Shown one piece after another: positions 34,407 to 42,284 of a DNA stretch of 64,000 nt (position 1 is its first letter; each line of letters begins with the position of its first letter). Position numbers and translations under genes: made by a program. The stretch lies in NCBI RefSeq assembly GCF_016864235.1, contig NZ_CP045732.1, forward strand, positions 372,001-436,000, written 5' to 3'. The notes under the pieces are model-generated. The model did not search any database. It saw only the letters and a list, made by a program, of their open reading frames with translations, and was not told the DNA's origin. This DNA comes from Legionella sp. MW5194. GTDB lineage: Bacteria > Pseudomonadota > Gammaproteobacteria > Legionellales > Legionellaceae.

Positions 34407-35342
34407 ATGGACTATAAAGACTATTATCAAATTATGGGATTGGAGCGCGGTGCGTCACCTGAAGAAATTAAACGGGCCTATCGAAAACTGGCTCGCAAGT
34501 ACCATCCTGATGTCAGTAAAGAGCCGGGTGCTGAGGAAAAATTTAAAGAACTGGGCGAAGCCTACGAGGTATTGAAAGATCCTGAAAAAAAGGCCAAGTA
34601 TGATCAATACGGTCAGTACTGGAAACAACAGGAACAATCCGGCTTCAGACCCGGTGAAACACAATACCGTCACGCCCCGTTCAATGAAGGCGATGCCGCT
34701 GATTTTGAGGAGTTTATCAACAGCATTTTTCGCCAGCGTCAGCAGCAACAACAGGCTAATTTTTATGATTTTGGCCAACAGGATATTCATGCCAAATTAC
34801 CCATCAGTCTGGAAGACAGTTACCGCGGCGCTGAAAAAAGCCTGCAACTAAAAGTGCCAGTCTATGATCGTCATGGGCATGGCGAATATCAGACGCGCAC
34901 GGTCAAAGTGAAAATTCCTGCGGGGATTGGCGATAAGCAGCAAATTCGTCTCAAAGGCCAGGGGGGCAAGGTAGACGGCCAGGCGCCGGGGGATTTGTAC
35001 ATCGAAATCAGCCTGTTGCCGCATCCCTGGTTCCGTGTGGATAAAAAAGACATTTATCTGCAATTGCCTGTGGCGCCCTGGGAAGCGGCATTGGGAGCGA
35101 CTGTCCAGGTGCCTACGCTTGGGGGCGTTGTTAACCTTAAAATTCCGGCGCAGTCACAATCCGGCAAACAAATGCGGCTTAAAGGCAGGGGGCTGCCCGG
35201 TAATCCAGCGGGTGATCAGTATGTGAGTCTCGACATCGTTATCCCTCCCGGTGACAATGAGACACTCCGCCATTTGTATGAGGAAATGGCAAAAGCAGCC
35301 TCGTTTAACCCGCGTGCAAAATTAGGAGTCAGCCATGGCTAA
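34407..35342 (+). CDS. cbpA: Curved-DNA-binding J-domain co-chaperone CbpA
   Basis: A 311-residue DnaJ-class protein without the zinc finger. It has a J domain (1-70) with the HPD motif in RKYHPDVSK, a short G-rich/Q-rich linker ([14 protein letters not shown]), and two C-terminal beta domains ([36 protein letters not shown]). It stimulates DnaK and binds DNA in stationary phase. It overlaps cbpM by 8 bp. Confidence 0.93.
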   Translation: MDYKDYYQIMGLERGASPEEIKRAYRKLARKYHPDVSKEPGAEEKFKELGEAYEVLKDPEKKAKYDQYGQYWKQQEQSGFRPGETQYRHAPFNEGDAADFEEFINSIFRQRQQQQQANFYDFGQQDIHAKLPISLEDSYRGAEKSLQLKVPVYDRHGHGEYQTRTVKVKIPAGIGDKQQIRLKGQGGKVDGQAPGDLYIEISLLPHPWFRVDKKDIYLQLPVAPWEAALGATVQVPTLGGVVNLKIPAQSQSGKQMRLKGRGLPGNPAGDQYVSLDIVIPPGDNETLRHLYEEMAKAASFNPRAKLGVSHG

Positions 35343-35640
35343 GGACAACGAAACCACGGTGGTGTGCGAAGAATGGTATACCTTGTCCCTGCATGAGGTG
35401 ACGGGTTCTTTTGGAGTAAGTGCCGAAGTCATTCTTGAAATTATGGATGAAGGAATTATTTCATCGCAAAAAAATGAACAGGATGAATTTTATTTTGGCA
35501 ATGACGACCTGCGACGCATTCGAACCGTTTTGCAATTGCACCGCGATCTGGGTGTGAACGTTGCCGGGGCAGCCTTGGCATTGGAATTGATGAACGAAAT
35601 AGAGCAGTTGAAGCGTTTATTGCAGGGTGGCCGTCATTAA
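35335..35640 (+). CDS. cbpM: Chaperone modulator CbpM
   Basis: A 101-residue MerR-like protein: [28 protein letters not shown] followed by [36 protein letters not shown]. CbpM binds the J domain of CbpA and inhibits it. The ATG overlaps the cbpA end, with TTAGGAG upstream. Its stop abuts the stop of the convergent large gene with no gap. Confidence 0.92.
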   Translation: MAKDNETTVVCEEWYTLSLHEVTGSFGVSAEVILEIMDEGIISSQKNEQDEFYFGNDDLRRIRTVLQLHRDLGVNVAGAALALELMNEIEQLKRLLQGGRH

Positions 35641-38600
35641 TCAGGCAACAGGAGCCATGGCTGGCGGTGTGGCTTCCGGCTCCTCATCGGCTGGTTGCAA
35701 TCCAGGGTCATGGTAGGCGCGTTCGGTTCGGGTAAACAGACCGAACTCATTGGCAAATGAGGGCATGGGTGGTTTATTCTTTTCTGCGGTGATATCACGC
35801 AGGGCATTAAAACGCTTAAGGGGTGTGGGCGTATAAAGACGTAGAAGCGACAGCAGATTAATGAGGCAATTCTTAAACCACAACCAGTCAGTCTCTGTGA
35901 ATGAGCGCTGTTTGGTCAGGGGGATTGAGAATTCGACCTTGTCACAGGCGGTTTTTAATTGAAAAAGCCGATCACTCGGCGATGTTTTATCATTGAGAGC
36001 AATGTCTTTTAATGTGGTAAGCAGCTTGCTTTTCTTATCAATGAGATCCTGTACCTCATAGACGGAAGTGTCATCCACCCCATTGCCTTTCGCTGCATCC
36101 AGGTACAGATAAAAGGCCTGAATGGCTGACAGGACTTTATCCAGATGCACATAGTCACGCAATGCTTCATTCTGAAACGCTCGGGTTTTTTTAATTAATA
36201 AACGAATCATGCTCTGGCGGATATGATTAGACGATTTCGTCTGCTCAATGATTTCCTGATTAAACGACATCAGGTGGGCATGCAGTTTTTTCTCATATTC
36301 ACTGTGTATGTGCAGTAAACCAAGGCGGCGTCCTGCCATCCTGGTCACGAGTTCCTCAAAGGTGGATTGCAGGTACTGAGCCTTATACTGTTGGTTCAGT
36401 TCAGCGTCTTTTTTCTGAACCGCTTGCAAATAGTGCGTTTGTTCGTCGGCGGTTTCCTTCTCAAATTGATAACTCGCCTGCAATCCCGTGTAATAAGCAT
36501 TTAAATTGCCGACCCAATCAGTGACACCGGAAGGTATGGTTATGCACACAGGAAATTGGGCACCATTGAGCAAGTTATCTACGTGAGGATGACGCCCCGA
36601 TGAGCCTTGTCCTGCCCGGTAATTGTCCTGATGCTCATACAGGTCGGATAAAAGGCCGGTGTATTGATCGAGCAATTGTTTCTCGATTGCCCTAAGCATT
36701 TCAGGCGTTGAGGGAAGGTACCCTGACGTAAATTGAAGGTAGTCGTTCAACTGGTCATTAAACTGGCTATAACGTCGGATTTTTTTATCGCGGTCGGGCG
36801 AGGCGGATTGTTTCTTCCAGTATCGGAGTGCGCCGGTTATCAGGCCGGCAATGTTGTCAATAACAGGGATGATGGTGAGCTCGGTTTTGGGAAATAATCC
36901 ATCGATTGTTGGCGGCGTTGCCATTCCCTGTGGGAGTAAATGAGGCAGTTCCTTTTCTGCCTGTTTAAGAAAAGGCAATGCCTCGCGGTAATGCTTGACT
37001 GCGTCCTGTCTGGCTAATTCCAGTACGTCCGGTCGCACAGGAGGTCCTGGTATGTAGGACGAGTCAGGGTGTTTAAGACGCCTGTACAATTGCAGGGATT
37101 TGTTCAATTCGTTAAAGACACGAAGTTCACGACTGATTTGTTTAAGTTTCAATTCAGCCAGGGTTGCCCGTTGTTTCGTTGCCAGCTGTCGTTTCTGGAT
37201 GGGTGTCATGGAAAAAACCAGTTCAAGGTGCTGAGCCGAAACCAAACCTGCCGGCTCAACCAGACCCTGGTAAAACTGATCCAGAATGGCTTTCATGGAG
37301 GTTGTCAATACGCCAGGTTTTAAAGCCAGTTTCGCTTCAAAATGATCCGTTTCCATCAATAGACGTGTAAATAACATCGAATTGATTTCGTCCAGATGAT
37401 CCATGACGGCTTCATGAGAGGCTTGAGAAAACTGGAGCAATTTGGTTTTTAACTCCATGAACAGACTGTACATGACAGGCGTGTCCAGCAATAATCTGAA
37501 ATGGAAGGGCGAATCGTGGATAATCTTCTCAATGTTCATGGCAATGCGTTTGGTATTGAGACGGATTTTTTCAAGCCTGTCAGACGGTATCGGTGTTTGA
37601 TGATTCAAGGCTGCAATGTGTTCGGGAACCACCATAAAAGCCTGGATCGTATACCATAATCCATTGTAATGGAGGGGTTCTTCCTGTGGTTCTACCTCCT
37701 CGGGATGGACCAGGTAGGCCTGGGTCTCATCGTGGGTGAATTGATAGAGTTGCTGGGCTTTCATCATCAGATCACGGCAAACCAGACGTGAGTGAGGATC
37801 ATGATAAAAGGAAAGCGACAACTGATAGATGGTGTTGATGGCATGATAAACCTGCAGCAGATGATAAACATAGGTTGATTCGCTGCTTTTGTCATTGAGT
37901 TTCTCAAGTTCAATAACCATTTGTTCAAGGTAATACAGGGCATTAAACAGGCGTTTGATGTTAAGCAGTTGCTGAGGCTCTGCCAGCAGGGATTGCTTCT
38001 TTTCCAATTGGGGAAAAGGGACTCCCTTTTCCTGCGGTTTAAGATGCTGTCTGGCGGGAAGATTCAACGCCGCAGTGAATTGAAAAAGTGATTTGCGGTA
38101 ATCTGCTATGTGCCTTGAACAGGTGTCTTTTTTAAGCAGGTAATGCGCTCGATTGGCATGTTGTGTATTCACAGCCAGTGGCGGGGATTCCACGTCGGTT
38201 TCATAGCGCTTTTTACCGTCATCAAGGTAATTGTCACGATAGGTTTTCCAAAGCGTCTTTGTGGCGGCGATCCGTGTATTAATATCCAGTTCCATTGCGA
38301 TTAATGCATCGAGAGTCACCGGCAAAGCCGATGCCTGATCAGTCAGCGACGCGATGATTTTCTTATCCAATGCGCCAACTTCTGCATCAGACGCCTTAAT
38401 CGTCATAAAATAAGGCTGAAAACCAGCATAGAGCGGTCGTAATTTTTTCTTCGTATCCTCTGTTATTTCAGAGAGGGTTGTCACCTCTTGCTCATCCAGA
38501 ATGGCCATGAATTGCTGATACGCTTTGTGAGCCTGGTTTAAGGCAATTAACCGCTGATCGTAATGTTGCGCCAGAAGAAATGCCTGATCGGTGGTTAAGG

Positions 38601-40272
38601 GGGCAGGCTGTTTTAAAAGGCAATGCCCTTCGTCGCACACTGTAAATTCAAACCCCTGGGCCTCGTTGTTTAAGCCGAGAACGGCTTTCTCGTTGAGCTT
38701 GAACAGATCTCCGCCCGCATAAGGCGCTAAAGCCAGCTCACTCTGGTCGATAATGTGCCGCAAAAGCGCTTTATTAAGCTGTTTATGAAACCTTGCGGTG
38801 GCTGTTTCCTGGGTAAACAAGGCAGCCAGCGTGGTGTATTTAGCCTGAAGGTGACTAATTTTATCCGTGTTTTCATAATTGTAATACCAGTCGAAAGGCA
38901 TTTTTAAGGTGCTCAGCCAGCCGCGATTTTGCGTCAAGCCATGGATAATGGCATTACTTAAGTCAACATGGTGATGCTCGATTACAGGACGGATGTATCG
39001 ATAGTGCCGGGCTAGTTCCTTTTTGACTATCTCAGGCAGTTGGCTTAAACGAAGCCCCTTGTATTCTGGCCGGGCAAGAATGGCATAGAAACTGTTAAAA
39101 GCACTCTGCAGGCGTTGTGCTTTGACAGAGGCTGTCCGGGTTTTGCTTAGTCGCTCTCGCGTTTCACCGAGACGCAAATCAAGGAATCGCGCATCCTCCA
39201 GCGTCAACAAGGCCTTGCCGCAGGTTTCAAAATTAACGGCTTTCCGGGCATAGGTGATGAGCAGATCATAAAGCGGCTTTATCTGCTGCATCATGGGCCT
39301 GGAAAGGGTTCCTGGATGCAGCAGGGCTTGATCTTCGATTCGATCAACCAGGGCAAATAGCCGCGGCAGCAAGTCATATTTTAATTTGGCCAGATTATCA
39401 CGCACCACATTCTGGGATGTTTCATTGAATTGCACCATCTGCTGGAAGGTACTGGTGGTCAGGCTGATAATATTGCGTACAATATTAATGTAGTTCATCA
39501 GCTTAAATGCGATGAAAAAATCATTTTCCCTCAAATCGTCAAGTGCAAAAATAATCTTAATCGCATTGTCCTGAAGCTCCTGCAATTTTTGGTCATTCAT
39601 TTCTGGTGCTTCAAGGGAGATTTTGGCAGAATAATGATGCAGTTGGAGGCGGAGTTGCTGAATATAGCCTGGAAGTTTCGCACTGAATTTACTAATAAAG
39701 TTGTAATCAAATCCGCCCTGCCGAGGTTTCATTTGATCAACAGCAACGCCTGCGTACCAGCCGGCATTATAACTCAATGGAAAATCCAGAATGCGGCCAG
39801 CGAGGTCATTCGCCTGCTGTTCATAACCATCTGCCTGCTGTTTAACCAGATGCAGAATGCGTTGCAATTGCACAAGCTCATGGCCAAACACCTCCATAAA
39901 ATCGACATCGAGGTGCGTCAGCAGGTAACTGGCCTGATAGGCGTGATGAATGGTATTAAAATACAGTTTTTTCAAATCAAGGGTTTTTTGCTGGCCATTG
40001 CGAAGATTGACATTTTCCAGATCGATGAAGGCCATTTCCGCATGGTACAAGGCATTCATGAGTTGTTTAAGTTGAACGATACGGCGGGGTTCATCGGCGA
40101 AATCCACATAGGGTTCGCCCGAGGCCTGGATGTCGGCAAAATAATCGCGTGCGTGGCTTGAAAAATAGGGGCCTTTCAGTTGAGTTGTGATAAATTCACG
40201 ATTGCTGCGCAACAGCGTTGAAATCTGATTTTCCTTAAAAGTATCCAACAAGCGCAAAAATCGTTCTATCAT
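35641..40272 (-). CDS. Giant 1543-residue helical protein with internal duplication, candidate Dot/Icm effector
   Basis: I cannot name a family. The protein is almost wholly alpha-helical, with no signal peptide or membrane helix. Two long segments are related: about residues 62-405 and 766-1068. Matching landmarks are LMNALYHAEMAFIDLENVN with LFNALYYLEQMVIELEKLN, and NAGWYAGVAVDQM with NGLWYTIQAFMVV. The helix before each LLPRLFALVDRIED / SMLFTRLLMETDHFEA block also aligns, as do HPGTLSRPMMQQIKPLYDLL and KPGVLTTSMKAILDQFYQGL. The C-terminus is acidic (LQPADEEPEAT), like the E-block signal of Dot/Icm substrates. A PmrA-like half-site lies over its promoter. Size and style recall the SidH/SdhA effectors, but I could not align it to them. 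Confidence 0.75.
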   Translation of the reverse strand: MIERFLRLLDTFKENQISTLLRSNREFITTQLKGPYFSSHARDYFADIQASGEPYVDFADEPRRIVQLKQLMNALYHAEMAFIDLENVNLRNGQQKTLDLKKLYFNTIHHAYQASYLLTHLDVDFMEVFGHELVQLQRILHLVKQQADGYEQQANDLAGRILDFPLSYNAGWYAGVAVDQMKPRQGGFDYNFISKFSAKLPGYIQQLRLQLHHYSAKISLEAPEMNDQKLQELQDNAIKIIFALDDLRENDFFIAFKLMNYINIVRNIISLTTSTFQQMVQFNETSQNVVRDNLAKLKYDLLPRLFALVDRIEDQALLHPGTLSRPMMQQIKPLYDLLITYARKAVNFETCGKALLTLEDARFLDLRLGETRERLSKTRTASVKAQRLQSAFNSFYAILARPEYKGLRLSQLPEIVKKELARHYRYIRPVIEHHHVDLSNAIIHGLTQNRGWLSTLKMPFDWYYNYENTDKISHLQAKYTTLAALFTQETATARFHKQLNKALLRHIIDQSELALAPYAGGDLFKLNEKAVLGLNNEAQGFEFTVCDEGHCLLKQPAPLTTDQAFLLAQHYDQRLIALNQAHKAYQQFMAILDEQEVTTLSEITEDTKKKLRPLYAGFQPYFMTIKASDAEVGALDKKIIASLTDQASALPVTLDALIAMELDINTRIAATKTLWKTYRDNYLDDGKKRYETDVESPPLAVNTQHANRAHYLLKKDTCSRHIADYRKSLFQFTAALNLPARQHLKPQEKGVPFPQLEKKQSLLAEPQQLLNIKRLFNALYYLEQMVIELEKLNDKSSESTYVYHLLQVYHAINTIYQLSLSFYHDPHSRLVCRDLMMKAQQLYQFTHDETQAYLVHPEEVEPQEEPLHYNGLWYTIQAFMVVPEHIAALNHQTPIPSDRLEKIRLNTKRIAMNIEKIIHDSPFHFRLLLDTPVMYSLFMELKTKLLQFSQASHEAVMDHLDEINSMLFTRLLMETDHFEAKLALKPGVLTTSMKAILDQFYQGLVEPAGLVSAQHLELVFSMTPIQKRQLATKQRATLAELKLKQISRELRVFNELNKSLQLYRRLKHPDSSYIPGPPVRPDVLELARQDAVKHYREALPFLKQAEKELPHLLPQGMATPPTIDGLFPKTELTIIPVIDNIAGLITGALRYWKKQSASPDRDKKIRRYSQFNDQLNDYLQFTSGYLPSTPEMLRAIEKQLLDQYTGLLSDLYEHQDNYRAGQGSSGRHPHVDNLLNGAQFPVCITIPSGVTDWVGNLNAYYTGLQASYQFEKETADEQTHYLQAVQKKDAELNQQYKAQYLQSTFEELVTRMAGRRLGLLHIHSEYEKKLHAHLMSFNQEIIEQTKSSNHIRQSMIRLLIKKTRAFQNEALRDYVHLDKVLSAIQAFYLYLDAAKGNGVDDTSVYEVQDLIDKKSKLLTTLKDIALNDKTSPSDRLFQLKTACDKVEFSIPLTKQRSFTETDWLWFKNCLINLLSLLRLYTPTPLKRFNALRDITAEKNKPPMPSFANEFGLFTRTERAYHDPGLQPADEEPEATPPAMAPVA

Positions 40273-40303
40273 AAGTAGTTACCGATGCGATCGTGTTGCA
40301 GTT

Positions 40304-40336
40304 ATAATATATGTCGCGTCTTAAGTGAAGAATGAA
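40304..40336 (-). promoter_or_regulatory. Partial PmrA-like box and -10 for the 1543-residue gene
   Basis: Read on the minus strand: TTCATT (weak first half-site, 4 of 6), 5 bp, CTTAAG (perfect), 10 bp, TATTAT as -10. Spacing equals the other four boxes, but the weak first half-site lowers confidence. The start codon is about 30 bp downstream. Confidence 0.4.
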
Positions 40337-40403
40337 ATGCATTGTTTTGTTAATTATCTGAAAATGTTGATTTTTTTGAAGGCATTCAATGAGGGGATGT
40401 AGC

Positions 40404-41051
40404 ATGACTGGGTGGCGGACTTTAGCGGATATACGGCGGGATTATGGGGATTTAAGGCTTGATGATCACCAGATCGGCGACGATCCCTTATTGCAGTTTC
40501 AGCTTTGGTTTAATGAAGTGCTTGCCAGCGAGAAGCAGGATCCCACGGCCATGGTTCTGTCCACGGTTGATGACCAAGGAATGCCGGATTCAAGGGTGGT
40601 ATTACTCAAGGGAATTGAAGAGGGGCGCTTTGTTTTTTATACCAATTATGAAAGCACGAAAGCCGTGCAATTGCAAAAACACCCGGTTGCCGCCCTGAAT
40701 TTTTACTGGCCGGAAATGGCCCGGCAAGTGAGAATCCGCGGCACGGTGGAAAAAACCAGCCGGGAAATGTCAGACGCCTACTTTGCCAGTCGACCGCCAG
40801 CCAGTCAGCTCAGTGCCATGGCTTCGCCTCAGAGTCGTCCCATTGCCACCCGGCAAGAATTGGAGAGTGCCTTTAACCGCCTGCTGGCACAATGGAATCA
40901 GCAGCCCATTGTTCGCCCGGAAAATTGGGGCGGATACCAACTCAAACCGTTGACCATTGAATTTTGGCAGGGAAGAGATAACCGTTTGCATGACCGTGTG
41001 CTGTATCGGCAACAGGGCGATGAATGGATTGGTTGCCGCTTGGCGCCATAG
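40404..41051 (+). CDS. pdxH: Pyridoxamine 5'-phosphate oxidase
   Basis: A 215-residue FMN enzyme that makes pyridoxal phosphate. Motifs are [75 protein letters not shown], and the C-terminal [34 protein letters not shown] lies 7 bp before the ATG at 40404, which is preferred over an in-frame ATG at 40389. It is a single gene. Confidence 0.95.
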   Translation: MTGWRTLADIRRDYGDLRLDDHQIGDDPLLQFQLWFNEVLASEKQDPTAMVLSTVDDQGMPDSRVVLLKGIEEGRFVFYTNYESTKAVQLQKHPVAALNFYWPEMARQVRIRGTVEKTSREMSDAYFASRPPASQLSAMASPQSRPIATRQELESAFNRLLAQWNQQPIVRPENWGGYQLKPLTIEFWQGRDNRLHDRVLYRQQGDEWIGCRLAP

Positions 41052-41198
41052 TAAGATAAATCATATACTTATAAAGACAACATGTATTATTTTTAACTAT
41101 ATTGTCAAGAAATAGTAAATTAATCTCACTTGCCCATTCCTGGGTTGTTCAAGGCGTAAAATAGTCTCTAAGTGGATTGAATCACGAATCCCCTGGCG

Positions 41199-41220
41199 AT
41201 GGTACGGAAGTTGCTACCAT
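41199..41220 (+). promoter_or_regulatory. Leader hairpin with GGA in the loop, upstream of letE
   Basis: ATGGTA (41199-41204) pairs with TACCAT (41215-41220); the 10-nt loop is CGGAAGTTGC. A-N-GGA in a hairpin loop is the CsrA target. A further AGAGGAAG follows at about 41227-41234. CsrA control is an inference. Confidence 0.4.
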
Positions 41221-41258
41221 TCAAGTAAGAGGAAGACGAGCTAAGAGAGGGTACGAAC

Positions 41259-41633
41259 ATGAACGATACTTCAGCCTTATTACCACACATTAAATTGCGC
41301 TTTAACATTGAGCATCCTAACCTGGAGGACTGCTACGCTGAGGGGTATCAATGCGCGCTGTCCGAATTGGGCGAGCAGGAAAATCCTTACCGTCAGGGCA
41401 CAAGTGAACATGAACAATGGCAGGAAGGTTGGTGGGCGGGTTTCTATGGCGAGGAACCGCTTTATAATTTGGACGTAGCACCCGTTAAGAATGAGGAAGA
41501 AGAAAAGTCAGCCGCCAATGACGGTTTATTTTCTATTCACAATAAATCATTTCTGGTAAACGTGTTGCGTATAACAGGGGCCATCGCCGCTTCAGCCTTT
41601 GTCGGTTACCAGGTGCTTGATTTAGTGGCATAA
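41259..41633 (+). CDS. letE: LetE-like transmission-trait enhancer with RMF-like motif
   Basis: A 124-residue protein. Residues about 25-65 (CYAEGYQCALSELGEQENPYRQGTSEHEQWQEGWWAGFYG) share the G-Y-x-A...NPY...W..GW pattern of ribosome modulation factor. An acidic linker follows, then one C-terminal membrane-like helix (LRITGAIAASAFVGYQVLDLVA). I recall LetE of L. pneumophila as a small protein encoded near the sdh-suc genes and needed for transmissive traits; the assignment is from memory and position. GAGAGG precedes the ATG. The leader holds a CsrA-like hairpin, and a strong terminator follows. Confidence 0.6.
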   Translation: MNDTSALLPHIKLRFNIEHPNLEDCYAEGYQCALSELGEQENPYRQGTSEHEQWQEGWWAGFYGEEPLYNLDVAPVKNEEEEKSAANDGLFSIHNKSFLVNVLRITGAIAASAFVGYQVLDLVA

Positions 41634-41639
41634 CCCTGG

Positions 41640-41663
41640 GGCGGGTCAAACCCGCCTTTATTT
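41640..41663. terminator. Terminator after letE
   Basis: GGCGGGT (41640-41646), loop CAA, ACCCGCC (41650-41656), then TTTATTT. It lies between convergent letE and the SseB-like gene and slightly overlaps the latter's 3' end. Confidence 0.7.
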
Positions 41664-42044
41664 AAACAATTTTAAAACCATGCTGCGCATCCTTGCGATC
41701 TCGGATGCGTTAAATTCTTTGTAAATGTCACTGCCTATATTCAAACAGACAGTCACGTCATCACCTATCCCTTTCAGCAGGTCAACGCCGGAAAGGCGGA
41801 GAATCTGAATGGCATCACGAATGTCCTGTGCCCAGGCGTCAAGGTAACTCATATCACTAAACACCGGCAAAAACGTGTGTTCACCTTCCTTAAGAAAGAG
41901 CACTTCCGGATTGTCCGGTGCAGAATGAATATCCACCGGGATGATGAAATTAGCCTTAATGAATTCAAGGTAAGCTTTATTCGCCTGTTGGCTATCCCCC
42001 AGCGAATCCAGGGCATTTTTTACAGCAAGTTCGAAACTGTTCAT
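41658..42044 (-). CDS. SseB N-terminal-domain-like protein
   Basis: About 128 residues: FELAVKNALDSLGDSQQANKAYLEFIKANFIIPVDI, LFLKEGEHTFLPVFSDMSYLDAWAQ, and IGSDIYKEFNASEIARMRSMV. This order (an 'A-x-FL..LL...++P' opening, FLPVFT-type strand, and a YKEFxxxEIxxL end) fits the SseB N-terminal family, named after an enhanced-serine-sensitivity protein of unclear function. The ATG at 42044 is used; a TTG at 42059 would extend it by five residues. Confidence 0.65.
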   Translation of the reverse strand: MNSFELAVKNALDSLGDSQQANKAYLEFIKANFIIPVDIHSAPDNPEVLFLKEGEHTFLPVFSDMSYLDAWAQDIRDAIQILRLSGVDLLKGIGDDVTVCLNIGSDIYKEFNASEIARMRSMVLKLFK

Positions 42045-42098
42045 AACGGACAACGTCAATAAAAGGTCAGATTATACGCATTCATTGCGCATAATTAT

Positions 42099-42133
42099 AC
42101 CCCGCCTTCGTTCTGACGGGACGGGGGCGGGGT
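42099..42133. repeat. Inverted repeat between divergent genes
   Basis: ACCCCGCC (42099-42106) pairs with GGCGGGGT (42126-42133), 8 bp with a 19-nt gap. Its left arm touches a TATAAT on the minus strand (plus 42094-42099) that could serve the SseB-like gene, so it may be an operator. Confidence 0.35.
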
Positions 42134-42151
42134 TTCCATGCCACTCTGGTG

Positions 42152-42179
42152 TTGAAATAAACATTTGTAGCAGTATAAT
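42152..42179 (+). promoter_or_regulatory. Sigma-70 promoter for the MFS gene at 42285
   Basis: TTGAAA (42152-42157), 16-bp spacer, perfect TATAAT (42174-42179). Transcription would begin near 42186, leaving an unusually long leader of about 100 nt. Confidence 0.6.
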
Positions 42180-42224
42180 GGGTGCTTGGGTTTGTAAATT
42201 TTTTGAGCTGATTGCTGTTGGTAG

Positions 42225-42258
42225 GAAGCATCTAGACGGTTGGAGTCGCCGTTGCTTC
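42225..42258 (+). other. Possible hairpin in the MFS leader
   Basis: GAAGCA (42225-42230) pairs with TGCTTC (42253-42258) and ACGG (42236-42239) with CCGT (42249-42252), leaving a 5-nt bulge and a 9-nt loop that contains GGA. A regulatory role is possible but unproven. Confidence 0.35.
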
Positions 42259-42284
42259 TGGATACAGTTACCGAGTGTGTATTT

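Noticed and set aside
39430-40161. 243-residue open frame on the plus strand inside the giant gene
   Set aside because: It is antisense to a clearly coding helical gene, shows no domain and no ribosome-binding site; a shadow frame.
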